Under the pieces are notes generated by a model. That model was not told where the DNA came from. It ran no database searches and saw nothing but the letters and a program-made list of their open reading frames with translations. Shown here one piece after another: positions 1 to 8,619 of a DNA stretch of 64,000 nt (position 1 is its first letter; every line of letters starts with the position of its first letter). Origin of the DNA: Prochlorococcus sp. AG-686-J21 (GTDB lineage Bacteria; Cyanobacteriota; Cyanobacteriia; PCC-6307; Cyanobiaceae). The DNA lies in contig QCVS01000004.1 of assembly GCA_003210285.1 (NCBI GenBank), forward strand, positions 62,001 through 126,000, given 5' to 3'. The position numbers and the translations under genes are program-made.

Positions 1-485
1 AGTCCACTTCCAACAATAACAAAAGATTTTTCAGTTTCATAATCATACTTATCTTCATTTTTAATGAACTCATAAGCTTTAAAAAAAGGCTTAATAGGGA
101 AAGCAATTCTTTTGTTGACTAAATCTTTAAATTCTTCTGAAATTTTGGTTTGACTTCCGTAGTTAAGTACTAATTTTGAGTAATCAATTGATGGTCTATT
201 TTTTAAGGAAATTTTTTTTAAGTGAAAATCAATATTTGTTACTTCATTTTTTATGAAAGATATTCTTGCCTTTTTGGCTAAAGATCTTATGTCGATTAAA
301 CTATCTTCTAAAGAAATTGATTTAGAAATCACAGAAGGGAACATCGCCGAATAAACTAAATCCGTATCTCTGGATATAATTGAGATAGGGATTTCTGGCA
401 TTAGTTTCGGATACATCAACCATTTTCTCATCAAAAGAACATTTGTATGTCCGCCTCCAATTAGTACCAGATGATTAATAGTCAT
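1..485 (-). CDS. NAD(P)/FAD-dependent oxidoreductase, N-terminal part (SelD-fusion type), runs off the window
   Basis: The minus frame is open from the window edge to an ATG at 485, with a second in-frame ATG at 491. The protein starts MTINHLVLIGGGHTNVLL, a dinucleotide-binding GGGHxN motif. About 161 residues are visible, ending near a second nucleotide-binding motif (VIVGSG). This opening matches the pyridine-nucleotide-disulfide oxidoreductase domain that cyanobacteria often fuse to selenide-water dikinase (SelD). The SelD half would lie outside the window, so the fusion is inference. The gene diverges from mtnP with only about 10 bp between start codons, so each promoter must lie inside the other gene. 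Truncated only by the window edge. Confidence 0.75.
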   Translation of the reverse strand, partial: MTINHLVLIGGGHTNVLLMRKWLMYPKLMPEIPISIISRDTDLVYSAMFPSVISKSISLEDSLIDIRSLAKKARISFIKNEVTNIDFHLKKISLKNRPSIDYSKLVLNYGSQTKISEEFKDLVNKRIAFPIKPFFKAYEFIKNEDKYDYETEKSFVIVGSG

Positions 486-495
486 TTGCATTTCA

Positions 496-1395
496 ATGAA
501 TAAAGAGCATTTATTACCAATTAAAGAATCAAGATTAGGAGTGATTGGTGGGAGTGGATTCTATTCAATTGACAAAATAGAATGTCATGAAGAAATAGAG
601 ATCGATACACCTTATGGTAAACCTTCTGATTCAATTAGGCTCTTTAAAATTGGCAACTTAGAAATTGCTTTTATAGCAAGGCACGGTCGAACACATAGGT
701 TTAATCCTACAGAAGTACCTTACAAAGCAAACATTTGGGCTCTTCGATCAATTGGTGTGAGATGGATAATAGCGCCATCAGCAGTTGGCTCCCTTCAAGA
801 ACAAATCCGGCCTCTTGATATTGTTATTCCAGATCAATTTATCGATCGAACACATAAAAGACCTGCAACATTTTTTAATGAAGGAGCAGTAGCTCACGTA
901 ACAATGGGGGATCCTTTCTGTCGGAATTTATCAGGAATTTTAAGTAATGTTGGAGAAAAAAATATCCCGGGGGGAAGACAATTACATAGAGGAGGAATAT
1001 ATCTTGCTATGGAGGGGCCCGCTTTTTCCACGAGAGCAGAATCTAATTTATACAGAAGTTGGGGTTGTTCAATAATAGGTATGACTAATCACACTGAAGC
1101 AAGATTAGCTAAAGAAGCTGAAATAGCTTATTCTTCATTATCTATGGTTACTGATTATGATTGCTGGCATCAAACTCATCAGGAAGTATCAGTAGAGATG
1201 GTTTTGAAAAATCTCAGAGCTAATACTAAAGTCGCTAATAAAATTGTCTGTGAAATAGCGAAAGTTATAGACAAAGAGAGACCTGAAAGCAACTCTCACT
1301 TTTCTTTAAAGGATGGTTTAATAACCCAAAAAGAAAATATCCCTAATTTTACAAAAGAAAAACTAAAGATATTTACGGATTCTTATTGGAGCTAA
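496..1395 (+). CDS. mtnP: S-methyl-5'-thioadenosine phosphorylase
   Basis: This enzyme phosphorolyses 5'-methylthioadenosine to adenine and methylthioribose-1-phosphate, salvaging the by-product of polyamine synthesis. The 299-residue protein has the family order: phosphate-binding GVIGGSGFY at residues 15-23, a RHGRTHRFNP segment near 64, MEGPAFSTRAE near 173, the substrate loop MTNHTEA near 196, and TDYDCWH near 218. The asparagine in MTNHTEA and the aspartate in TDYD fit an adenine-type purine pocket. Length is typical of the PNP/MTAP family. The ATG at 496 is the first start and gives about 14 residues before the phosphate loop. It is convergent with psbJ, 33 bp apart, with no clear terminator between them. 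Confidence 0.95.
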   Translation: MNKEHLLPIKESRLGVIGGSGFYSIDKIECHEEIEIDTPYGKPSDSIRLFKIGNLEIAFIARHGRTHRFNPTEVPYKANIWALRSIGVRWIIAPSAVGSLQEQIRPLDIVIPDQFIDRTHKRPATFFNEGAVAHVTMGDPFCRNLSGILSNVGEKNIPGGRQLHRGGIYLAMEGPAFSTRAESNLYRSWGCSIIGMTNHTEARLAKEAEIAYSSLSMVTDYDCWHQTHQEVSVEMVLKNLRANTKVANKIVCEIAKVIDKERPESNSHFSLKDGLITQKENIPNFTKEKLKIFTDSYWS

Positions 1396-1428
1396 GTGAT
1401 ACTGAACAGCTAAAGAGTATTAACAGAT

Positions 1429-1623
1429 TTAGCCTGCACCTACTCCTTGGTATGAACCGTAGAAAAATATACCTAATACAAAAATAACTGCTATTCCACC
1501 AGCTGTAGCGACTAGCCAAAGAGGTAGAGTTCCCTCTGTCCACCTTCTTTCCCAAGCAACGGCCGGTCTGCCATCAGGTAATCTATCGGGAATTCGGCCA
1601 TCAGGCCCTTTTAATTTACTCAT
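1429..1623 (-). CDS. psbJ: Photosystem II reaction centre protein J
   Basis: PsbJ is a small single-span thylakoid subunit of photosystem II, needed for assembly and for efficient electron flow at the acceptor side. The 64-residue product has a hydrophilic N-terminus ([14 protein letters not shown]) and one membrane helix at about residues 35-56, ending [12 protein letters not shown]. The PLWLVAT..G....LG.FFYG pattern is the PsbJ hallmark. It is the last gene of the psbEFLJ operon and follows psbL by 9 bp. Confidence 0.95.
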   Translation of the reverse strand: MSKLKGPDGRIPDRLPDGRPAVAWERRWTEGTLPLWLVATAGGIAVIFVLGIFFYGSYQGVGAG

Positions 1624-1632
1624 AATTTTTAT

Positions 1633-1752
1633 TTAATTGAAAAAGTAACTGGAAAATAAAATTCCCAAAACAAACACTGCCAATAAGCCTAAATATAGAC
1701 TTGTGCGATTAAGTTCAACAGGAACTTTATTCGGATTTTCGTTTACTTGCAT
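1633..1752 (-). CDS. psbL: Photosystem II reaction centre protein L
   Basis: This 39-residue single-helix photosystem II subunit supports QA function and dimer stability. My translation from the ATG at 1752 reads [20 protein letters not shown], then a hydrophobic helix ([19 protein letters not shown]), then TAA at 1633-1635. The [17 protein letters not shown] signature is diagnostic. It is third in psbE-psbF-psbL-psbJ, with gaps of 11 and 9 bp to its neighbours. Confidence 0.95.
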   Translation of the reverse strand: MQVNENPNKVPVELNRTSLYLGLLAVFVLGILFSSYFFN

Positions 1753-1763
1753 AATTAATTATT

Positions 1764-1907
1764 TTAACGGAGGAATTGCATAGCTGCTATGGCACCTAAG
1801 AAAAATACTGAAGGAATTGCAAGAGCGTGAACTGCTAACCAACGTATAGTAAAAATAGGATAAACGCGGACTTCGACAGCCTGCATTGGGGCTTGAGAAT
1901 TTGACAT
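1764..1907 (-). CDS. psbF: Cytochrome b559 beta subunit
   Basis: PsbF pairs with PsbE to form cytochrome b559, each subunit giving one histidine to the heme. The 47-residue product from the ATG at 1907 begins [20 protein letters not shown] and contains the [19 protein letters not shown] helix, whose histidine (residue 27) is the heme ligand. The stop TAA is at 1764-1766. It follows psbE by 2 bp, consistent with coupled translation. Confidence 0.96.
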   Translation of the reverse strand: MSNSQAPMQAVEVRVYPIFTIRWLAVHALAIPSVFFLGAIAAMQFLR

Positions 1908-1909
1908 AG

Positions 1910-2158
1910 TTATTTTGTTCTTAAATCTAATTGAGATTTAGCGTCATATCTTTGAGTTACAACAGGTGCTTTTGATTCAGAAGCCTGGAAATAACTATCC
2001 GGACGTGGAGTGCCAAAAGCATCATATGCTAAACCTGTATAAACGAAAAGGAAACCTGCTATAAAAATAGCTGGAAGTGTTACTGCATGAATAATCCAGT
2101 ATCTTATGCTGGTAATTATTTCAAAGAATGGGCGTTCACCCGTTGAACCTGCGGCCAT
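1910..2158 (-). CDS. psbE: Cytochrome b559 alpha subunit
   Basis: PsbE is the alpha subunit of cytochrome b559, essential for assembling the photosystem II core. The 82-residue product starting [15 protein letters not shown] has the heme-binding segment [19 protein letters not shown], with its histidine near residue 23, and a lumenal tail with [11 protein letters not shown] chose the ATG at 2158; an in-frame GTG two codons upstream (2164) is possible but not typical of the family. It is the first psb gene of the operon, 139 bp downstream of ycf48. That gap is very A+T rich with long T runs and could hold the operon's own promoter. Confidence 0.96.
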   Translation of the reverse strand: MAAGSTGERPFFEIITSIRYWIIHAVTLPAIFIAGFLFVYTGLAYDAFGTPRPDSYFQASESKAPVVTQRYDAKSQLDLRTK

Positions 2159-2297
2159 AATCACAATTATTTACTCCATGATCTTACAAGGAAAAATCCT
2201 AAGTTTGTGGAGAAATTTACAGCTTGGTTACAGACAGTTATTAAATTTAAAGAAATTTAAGGATTTTTTTATTTTTTTATTTTTTATTTATTTAAAT

Positions 2298-3311
2298 TTA
2301 ACCGTTCCACCTCAAGATATAACCCCTTTCTCCAAGAATAAAGCCTTTGTCAGCATCTAATTCATCTTTTTCTAAGAATTGAATCTTGATAAAGTTAGTT
2401 GGCAAATTTGAAGCGACAGGATCAGAACTCCAAGTTTTACCATCATCTTTACTAACTATCAAAGTTCCATTACCACCGCCGGCCCAGATATTTCCTTCAG
2501 GGTCCCAACCCATATCTAAATAGTTGTAGCCATTTAGAATTGGAACTATTGGTTTAGTCCAACTTTCTAAATCATTATTATCCTCATTAAATCTTATCTC
2601 AGCGCCTCGAGATAACATCCATAAATTACCGTTTGGATTAAATCCTATACCTTGTACTCTTTTACTACTAGCTCTTTGATGAGCTATCCAAGTATCACTT
2701 CCACTTTCAAGAGTAGAGAAAAAATTACCAAGACTACTTACACTTACATAATCTCCATTAGATGTTCTTCTTAAATCTCTAATACCTCCCTGTTCGGAAG
2801 GGTCTGATACCTTGGCCTCCCATGTTTCACCACTATCTGATGTTATATAAATAGCAGCTGAGGTTGTTGCCAATTCAGCAACCCCATCATCAACAGTTGA
2901 GACTAAAAAAGGCTGACCAGGTAGCTTACCAAGAGATAGCCTTGTCCAATTCTTTCCTTCATCAATCGTATGCATTACTAAAGAGGGTTGTCCTATCAAC
3001 CAACCTTCAGAACCCTTAAAGTCTATATCAAGTAAACGAAAATTCTCCTCTGCAGCAATATCTAACGATCTTTTTTCCCATGATTTACCTCCATCATTAG
3101 ATTCCATAATTAGTCTATTTGAGCCAACTAAAAATCCATGATTATTATCTATGAAATCTATATCTAATGCATTTGACTGATCTTCAAATTGAATTGTTTC
3201 CCAGGGACTACTCTCGCTCATTTTTACACCTGTTGAAGAGCAACTACTTAAAGCAAAGCAAAGTGTAAATGTTAAAAGAAGGTTTGGAATGCTAGTTAAA
3301 AAATTTTTCAT
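2298..3311 (-). CDS. ycf48: Photosystem II assembly factor Ycf48/HCF136
   Basis: Ycf48 is a lumenal seven-bladed beta-propeller that binds newly made D1 and hands it to the photosystem II reaction centre. The 337-residue product begins with a lipoprotein signal: hydrophobic residues 9-21, then the lipobox L21-S-S-C24. The mature part shows repeated propeller motifs of the form [27 protein letters not shown] and SKDDGKTWS. It lies between rubredoxin (9 bp upstream) and psbE, an order widely conserved in cyanobacteria that points to one photosystem II assembly unit. Confidence 0.95.
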   Translation of the reverse strand: MKNFLTSIPNLLLTFTLCFALSSCSSTGVKMSESSPWETIQFEDQSNALDIDFIDNNHGFLVGSNRLIMESNDGGKSWEKRSLDIAAEENFRLLDIDFKGSEGWLIGQPSLVMHTIDEGKNWTRLSLGKLPGQPFLVSTVDDGVAELATTSAAIYITSDSGETWEAKVSDPSEQGGIRDLRRTSNGDYVSVSSLGNFFSTLESGSDTWIAHQRASSKRVQGIGFNPNGNLWMLSRGAEIRFNEDNNDLESWTKPIVPILNGYNYLDMGWDPEGNIWAGGGNGTLIVSKDDGKTWSSDPVASNLPTNFIKIQFLEKDELDADKGFILGERGYILRWNG

Positions 3312-3320
3312 GGATATATT

Positions 3321-3749
3321 TTAGTGCAAAGAGTACAAAGAAAGGAAACATGCAGCTGCAAATGCTAAACCACCAAATATTAAAATATTTTTCTGCCCAG
3401 GGGGCAAACTATTGAATCCAAAGCCATAAGTTAAATTCTCCTCAAAACCACTAGGTTTTTCTCTCGGTCCTATATCTTTATATAGATTTTTACCTGCTCT
3501 ACAAACTGGACAAGCAAAAGTGTTTCCATCTATTGCTGAGAAAGGTGTATTTTGGGGTATCTTAAGTTTCTTATTGCCTTCGATAGGATCATAAATATAT
3601 CCACAACTTCTACATTCGAATCTATTTTGTTCTAAATTGGTTATTAGTTCTTTATCTTTAAATTCTAAAAGTTTTTTAGAAGATTCTTCATTTGCTAAAT
3701 CCTCAACTATTTGGTTATCCTCAGGAGATGGTTGAATGTTTTCACTCAC
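3321..3749 (-). CDS. rubA: Membrane-anchored rubredoxin (RubA type) for photosystem II assembly
   Basis: The 142-residue protein has an acidic N-terminal extension (1-43), a rubredoxin domain with the iron-binding pairs C46-x2-C49 (FECRSCGYIYDP) and C80-x2-C83 (FACPVCRAGK), and a C-terminal membrane helix at about 121-140. Family knowledge: tail-anchored RubA is needed for photosystem II accumulation in cyanobacteria and chloroplasts, by acting on cytochrome b559 and D1/D2 assembly. Its place just upstream of ycf48-psbEFLJ supports that role. It diverges from ndhC across 72 bp that must hold both promoters. Confidence 0.93.
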   Translation of the reverse strand: MSENIQPSPEDNQIVEDLANEESSKKLLEFKDKELITNLEQNRFECRSCGYIYDPIEGNKKLKIPQNTPFSAIDGNTFACPVCRAGKNLYKDIGPREKPSGFEENLTYGFGFNSLPPGQKNILIFGGLAFAAACFLSLYSLH

Positions 3750-3821
3750 GATTTAGTATTTAACTTAAGAGACTCTAAAAGATTTTACTGAATTAAGCGA
3801 ATTTTCCTACAATTTTTTTAA

Positions 3822-4184
3822 ATGTTTTCATTACCTGGCTACGAATATTTTTTAGGTTTTTTAATAATTGCTGCGGCAGTTCCAATTTTAGCTTTAGTTA
3901 CTAATCTAATAGTTTCTCCAAAAGGAAGAACCGGAGAGAGAAAACTTACCTACGAATCAGGGATGGAGCCTATTGGGGGAGCTTGGATTCAATTCAACAT
4001 CAGATATTACATGTTTGCATTAGTATTCGTTATATTTGATGTAGAGACAGTATTTCTTTATCCTTGGGCGGTTGCATTCAATAGACTAGGTTTACTAGCA
4101 TTTATTGAGGCTCTAATATTTATTACAATATTAGTAATTGCTCTAGCTTACGCCTGGAGAAAAGGAGCTTTAGAATGGAGTTAA
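3822..4184 (+). CDS. ndhC: NAD(P)H-quinone oxidoreductase subunit 3
   Basis: NdhC (NuoA type) is a membrane subunit of cyanobacterial NDH-1, which carries respiratory and cyclic photosynthetic electron flow. The 120-residue product has three predicted helices (about 5-27, 63-84, 90-112). It also has the conserved loop around residues 38-56 ([18 protein letters not shown]) and the [12 protein letters not shown] motif with acidic residues in the second helix. It heads ndhC-ndhK-ndhJ with a 4 bp gap to ndhK. Confidence 0.96.
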   Translation: MFSLPGYEYFLGFLIIAAAVPILALVTNLIVSPKGRTGERKLTYESGMEPIGGAWIQFNIRYYMFALVFVIFDVETVFLYPWAVAFNRLGLLAFIEALIFITILVIALAYAWRKGALEWS

Positions 4185-4188
4185 AAAG

Positions 4189-4923
4189 TTGAACAATTCA
4201 CTTTCACCAAAAGCAATAAGAGAACTTAGAGAAGAAACTTGTAATCCTCTCGGTGCCCCCCAAGTTACGACTGACTTGAGCGAGAATATTATAATGACAA
4301 GTTTGGATGATCTTCACAACTGGGCCAGATTAAGTAGTCTATGGCCACTTCTATATGGAACAGCTTGCTGTTTTATAGAATTTGCAGCACTCATAGGCTC
4401 TAGATTTGACTTTGATAGATTTGGCTTGGTGCCTAGAAGCTCCCCAAGACAAGCTGACTTACTAATTGTTGCCGGAACAGTCACAATGAAAATGGCCCCA
4501 GCATTAGTAAGATTATATGAGCAAATGCCAGAACCAAAATATGTCATTGCTATGGGTGCTTGTACTATAACTGGTGGAATGTTCAGTGCAGACTCAACAA
4601 CAGCAGTTAGAGGAGTTGATAAATTAATTCCAGTTGATTTGTACCTTCCTGGATGCCCCCCTAGACCAGAAGCTATCTTTGACGCAGTTATAAAATTAAG
4701 AAAAAAAGTTGCTAATGAAAGTATTCTTGAGAGGAGTAAAGCTGAACAAACTCACAGATATTTAACTGTAGATCATGAAATGAATCTTGTTTTTTCAGAA
4801 AATACTGGTGAGTATTTAAATAAAAAATCTGAAAAGTCTATTGAGTCATCTAACCTGAATCAAATAGAAGAAAGTATTGAAAATATCTATGAAATAAATT
4901 CAATCAACAAAGAAATAAAATAA
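4189..4923 (+). CDS. ndhK: NAD(P)H-quinone oxidoreductase subunit K
   Basis: NdhK (NuoB type) holds the terminal 4Fe-4S cluster N2 that passes electrons to plastoquinone. Cluster ligands are visible as C60-C61 ([10 protein letters not shown]), C125 ([11 protein letters not shown]) and C156 (LPGCPPRPE). The 244-residue product has an Asn/Glu-rich C-terminal tail of about 50 residues that varies in the family. The best start is TTG at 4189, 4 bp after ndhC. It overlaps the ndhJ start by one base, which suggests translational coupling. Confidence 0.95.
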   Translation: MNNSLSPKAIRELREETCNPLGAPQVTTDLSENIIMTSLDDLHNWARLSSLWPLLYGTACCFIEFAALIGSRFDFDRFGLVPRSSPRQADLLIVAGTVTMKMAPALVRLYEQMPEPKYVIAMGACTITGGMFSADSTTAVRGVDKLIPVDLYLPGCPPRPEAIFDAVIKLRKKVANESILERSKAEQTHRYLTVDHEMNLVFSENTGEYLNKKSEKSIESSNLNQIEESIENIYEINSINKEIK

Positions 4924-5453
4924 TGGAAAACAATAATTCAACTGAACCTTCAGAAGAAATTGTAGAACAAAGAGGAATCGTAAGTAATCAGCTTTCTGAA
5001 GATGGAATTACTAATGAATCTTTAGGAAACGATCATATAGGCGTTGAGATACTATCTGTTAAACCAGAAAAATTATACGAAGCAATATCTACTTTAAAAG
5101 TATATGGATTTAATTACCTTCAGTGTCAAGGAGGTTACGACGAGGGGCCTGGAAAATGTCTTGTAAGTTTTTACCATTTAATCTCACTTGAGGATATTGA
5201 TGAAATAAAAAAAATTAAAGAAATTAGAGTAAAAGTCTTTTTAAATAGAGATTCAGATTTATCTGTACCTAGCCTTTATAAAATTTTCAAGGGAAGTGAT
5301 TGGCAAGAAAGAGAAACTTATGACATGTTCGGAATCAATTTTGCTGATCATCCTAATCCAACAAGGCTCTTAATGCCAGAAGACTGGAGAGGATGGCCAT
5401 TAAGAAAAGATTATATACAACCTGATTTCTATGAATTACAAGATGCTTACTAG
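4923..5453 (+). CDS. ndhJ: NAD(P)H-quinone oxidoreductase subunit J
   Basis: NdhJ (NuoC type, 30 kDa) is a hydrophilic subunit of the NDH-1 connecting arm. The 176-residue product has an acidic N-terminal extension of about 35 residues. The family signature is WQERETYDMFGI followed by HPNPTRLLMPEDW and GWPLRKDY near the C-terminus. It is the last gene of ndhCKJ and ends 9 bp before the convergent YvcK-like gene, with no terminator hairpin visible. Confidence 0.95.
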   Translation: MENNNSTEPSEEIVEQRGIVSNQLSEDGITNESLGNDHIGVEILSVKPEKLYEAISTLKVYGFNYLQCQGGYDEGPGKCLVSFYHLISLEDIDEIKKIKEIRVKVFLNRDSDLSVPSLYKIFKGSDWQERETYDMFGINFADHPNPTRLLMPEDWRGWPLRKDYIQPDFYELQDAY

Positions 5454-5462
5454 ATAAATCTA

Positions 5463-6851
5463 TTAATTTAATTTTTTCAATTCTTTATTTATAAACATTA
5501 CTGCCCTTGCAAGTCTTCGGGGATCATGCCTAAGTGTTGGAGTTATCTTTCTTGAATAAAGAGGAGCTTGCAATACGTAATATCCTTTTGAAATTAATTC
5601 TTCTTTATTACAAACCACTGGTACTGCTCCTCTACTTTGGTAATAATCAACTAGCGGTGACTTTTCAAATTGAATTTGAGAAAGTATCGCATTGAATATT
5701 CGAGAATTTACCCCGAAATTCGATAATTGCTTTTCTATTGCTTTGATGTGCTGATACACATCAAGACCATCCGTTTCCCCTGGCTGAGTCATCAAATTAC
5801 TTATATAGATTTTTGGAGCATTACTTTCTAAAAGAGCATCTACAATTTCGGGCACCAGTAAATTAGGTAGCAAAGAAGTATAAAGACTCCCTGGACCAAG
5901 AACTATTAGATCTGCTTCTTTGATAGATTCAATTGCACTAGGAAGAGCTGGAGGATTTTCGGGAAGATAACCAATCCTGGAAATCAAATCTTTAGATTGA
6001 CTTATTTTACTTTCACCAAATATTTTCTCACCGCCTTCAAGTTCTGCCCAAAGCATTACATCTGTATTAGTTGCAGGTAATACTAGTCCTTGTACTGCTA
6101 AAACTTTACTAGAGGCCTGAACAGCCTTTTCTAAACTGCCTGTAATTGTTGTTAAAGCAGATAAAAATAGATTACCAAAACTATGCCCCTCTAATCCACT
6201 TCCTCCTGAAAATCTGTATTGAAACAATCTTGTTAAAATTGGTTCCTCGTTTGATAAAGCTGCCAAGCAATTTCTTATATCTCCAGGTGGCTGAACTCCT
6301 AATTGTTTTCTTAAAACTCCGCTACTCCCTCCATCGTCTGAAACTGTAACTATTGCAGTTATATTGCTACTGTAGTTTTTTAAGCCTTTCAATAAAGTTG
6401 ACAAGCCAGTTCCTCCTCCAATAGCAACAATATTTGGGCCTCTTTTTAATTTACTTTTTACTCTTAATGCATCTACTAAAAATGTATTTTTTTCTGGAAC
6501 AAGAGCTTTTTGTATAGAATTAATACTTCTATTTTGCCCAATACCAATCAAGAGAAGCCCAAAGACAAGGATTAATGGTCCTAAAACTGAAACAGGCAAA
6601 ATTTTTGTTACCACATTCATTATCGAGAAAAAGACTTCTATTGACCAATAAAGAGGTCTTAAATTAGTCCAGATTGCAATCCCTAATAAAGAAGTTAATA
6701 ATCCAACAGCAGAAGTTATCATCCATCTTTTGATTACTAACCCTGGCAATAGCCAACTCAAAATTCTTATAATTCTATTTATCAAACCTAAATTTGACTT
6801 TTTAAAATAAGAAAAAGTTCTTTTTATTCTTTTTTTCTTCTTCTGCATCAA
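5463..6851 (-). CDS. YvcK/CofD-like protein with N-terminal membrane segments
   Basis: The 462-residue protein has two domains. Residues 1-110 hold two or three hydrophobic segments (about 42-62, 70-80, 86-105) after a Lys/Arg-rich start. Residues from about 140 match the YvcK/CofD fold: IVAIGGGTGLSTLLKGL near 140-157, then VSDDGGSSGVLR, GDIRNCLAALS and LGPGSLYTSLLPNL. YvcK proteins bind UDP-sugars and are needed for cell shape or envelope balance in other bacteria. The membrane anchor is a cyanobacterial feature. It stands alone, convergent with ndhJ and divergent from the mlaF-like gene. Its precise role here is unknown. Confidence 0.82.
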   Translation of the reverse strand: MMQKKKKRIKRTFSYFKKSNLGLINRIIRILSWLLPGLVIKRWMITSAVGLLTSLLGIAIWTNLRPLYWSIEVFFSIMNVVTKILPVSVLGPLILVFGLLLIGIGQNRSINSIQKALVPEKNTFLVDALRVKSKLKRGPNIVAIGGGTGLSTLLKGLKNYSSNITAIVTVSDDGGSSGVLRKQLGVQPPGDIRNCLAALSNEEPILTRLFQYRFSGGSGLEGHSFGNLFLSALTTITGSLEKAVQASSKVLAVQGLVLPATNTDVMLWAELEGGEKIFGESKISQSKDLISRIGYLPENPPALPSAIESIKEADLIVLGPGSLYTSLLPNLLVPEIVDALLESNAPKIYISNLMTQPGETDGLDVYQHIKAIEKQLSNFGVNSRIFNAILSQIQFEKSPLVDYYQSRGAVPVVCNKEELISKGYYVLQAPLYSRKITPTLRHDPRRLARAVMFINKELKKLN

Positions 6852-6944
6852 AATCCTCTTAAATTTTTTTTAAAATTTAAATATAGTTAAGTAGATTATA
6901 AATCAAATACATACATCCTTTTTTATTTTTAAAAAGTAGGCAAA

Positions 6945-7763
6945 ATGTATTTAAAGACAAATTGCTCTATATCCATTTTGAAAAAATCAAAATATGCAGT
7001 TGAAACCAATAATCTCTCTATTAGTTGGGGAGAACTTAATGTACTAAATAAAATCAATTTAAAACTTTATGAGGGAGAAAAATTGGCTATTGTTGGCCCT
7101 TCAGGTTCTGGGAAATCAACTATATTAAAAATCTTAGCAGGTTTGATCTTACCAACTGCAGGTGAATTAAGCATATTTGGTCAAAAACAAACTTACTTAA
7201 GATTAGATCAAAATAATCCTCCAGATGTAAGATTAGTCTTTCAGAATCCTGCTTTATTGGGATCTTTAACTATTGAAGAAAATGTAGGATTCGTACTTCA
7301 AAAGAATAAAAATTTATCCAAGAAATTTATTCAAGAAATTGTAAGAGAATGTTTAGAAGAAGTAGGATTATTTAATGTTGAGAAAAAGCTTCCAAATGAA
7401 TTAAGTGGTGGTATGCAAAAAAGAGTAAGTTTTGCAAGAGCATTAATTACAGATCAAGATTTAAATAAAAAAAGTCAGCCATTATTACTTTTTGATGAAC
7501 CTACTGCTGGTCTTGACCCTATTGCATCATCAAGAATTGAAGACTTAATTAATAAAACAAATAATAAAGCCCATGGATCATCTATTGTTGTTAGCCATGT
7601 TCTTAGTACTATAGAAAGAACTTCAGAAAAAGTTGTTATGCTCTATGGAGGTAAATTCAGATGGGCTGGTTCAATTGATGAATTTAAAGAGAGTAATGAT
7701 CCTTATGTTTTTCAATTTAGAAATGGGAAACTTGCAGGACCAATGCAACCAAAAGACATTTAA
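6945..7763 (+). CDS. ABC transporter ATP-binding protein, MlaF-like
   Basis: This is the ATPase of a phospholipid/lipid ABC transporter of the Mla/TGD class. The 272-residue protein has Walker A GPSGSGKST at residues 51-59, the signature LSGGMQKR near 152, and Walker B plus D-loop LLLFDEPTAGLDP near 176-188. LSGGMQKR rather than LSGGQ is typical of MlaF/TGD3. The next gene, 5 bp downstream, encodes the MCE-domain partner. The permease (MlaE/TGD1-like) is not in the window. In chloroplasts the homologous TGD system imports lipids. Substrate here is inferred from the family. Confidence 0.85.
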   Translation: MYLKTNCSISILKKSKYAVETNNLSISWGELNVLNKINLKLYEGEKLAIVGPSGSGKSTILKILAGLILPTAGELSIFGQKQTYLRLDQNNPPDVRLVFQNPALLGSLTIEENVGFVLQKNKNLSKKFIQEIVRECLEEVGLFNVEKKLPNELSGGMQKRVSFARALITDQDLNKKSQPLLLFDEPTAGLDPIASSRIEDLINKTNNKAHGSSIVVSHVLSTIERTSEKVVMLYGGKFRWAGSIDEFKESNDPYVFQFRNGKLAGPMQPKDI

Positions 7764-7768
7764 AAATT

Positions 7769-8614
7769 ATGCGTAGAAGCTTACGAGATTCGATAGTAGG
7801 ATTTTCCTTGTTAGGAGGTTTGTTAGTATTTACATTTTTTTCATTCTGGTTAAGAGGTGTAAAACTATCTTCGAAAAATTGGTATTTTTTTGCAGAGTTT
7901 AACAACGCAAGCGGTTTATCAAAAAAATCTCCAGTAACTTACAGAGGGATCTTAGTAGGTTCAATTGAAGATATTCTTTTTACAAATGAATCAATCAAAG
8001 CAAAAATTGTTTTAAATAATCCAGACATTATTCTTACCAAACCCACATTTGCAAGAGTTGTTACAAATTCATTTTTAGGGGGCGATGTTCAAGTTGCATT
8101 AGAAACTAGTGAAAAAACAGTTCCAAAGGATATTGCAAAAGCCATATCAGAGAAATGTGATAGTAAATTAATTATTTGCCAAGGAGAGACTATTACTGGG
8201 AAGCAGCTATCGAGCCTTTCAAATATTACTAGCAGGATAAATCAAATACTTAAAGAATCAAATCAAGAAAATTTAATTGAAAATGTAGTTAATTCCATAG
8301 ACCAATTTGATAAAACACAAGAAAATCTTGATGAGCTAATTTATTTATCAAAGCAAGAAATTATTAGAGTTAAACCTCTTATAAAAGAATTAACCATAGC
8401 AGCAGGTCACTTAAATAATATTTTGTCTACTGTCAATGACGAAGAAACTCTAAAAGATATTAAATTAACAATAGAAACGGCCGAATCAATATCAAGCAAA
8501 TTTGATAGCATGAGTGATGATTTTGAACAATTAATGAAAGACAAAGAATTAACAAAATCTATAAGAGATTTAACAATTGGACTATCAAAATTCCTTAATG
8601 AGATTTATCCATAA
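7769..8614 (+). CDS. MCE/MlaD-family lipid transport protein
   Basis: The 281-residue protein has an N-terminal membrane anchor (about residues 9-29) followed by an MCE domain (about 37-115, with the YFFAEFNNASGL and PVTYRGILVG motifs). The long C-terminal helical region (about 150-275) has repeated hydrophobic heptads. MCE proteins form rings that carry lipid between the inner and outer membranes. It sits 5 bp after the MlaF-like ATPase, so the two are very likely co-transcribed. It is convergent with chlD, 5 bp apart. Confidence 0.85.
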   Translation: MRRSLRDSIVGFSLLGGLLVFTFFSFWLRGVKLSSKNWYFFAEFNNASGLSKKSPVTYRGILVGSIEDILFTNESIKAKIVLNNPDIILTKPTFARVVTNSFLGGDVQVALETSEKTVPKDIAKAISEKCDSKLIICQGETITGKQLSSLSNITSRINQILKESNQENLIENVVNSIDQFDKTQENLDELIYLSKQEIIRVKPLIKELTIAAGHLNNILSTVNDEETLKDIKLTIETAESISSKFDSMSDDFEQLMKDKELTKSIRDLTIGLSKFLNEIYP

Positions 8615-8619
8615 AAAAT

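Noticed and set aside
1373-1555. 60-codon minus frame overlapping psbJ
   Set aside because: It is a shifted shadow of psbJ; psbJ itself matches the family over its whole length.
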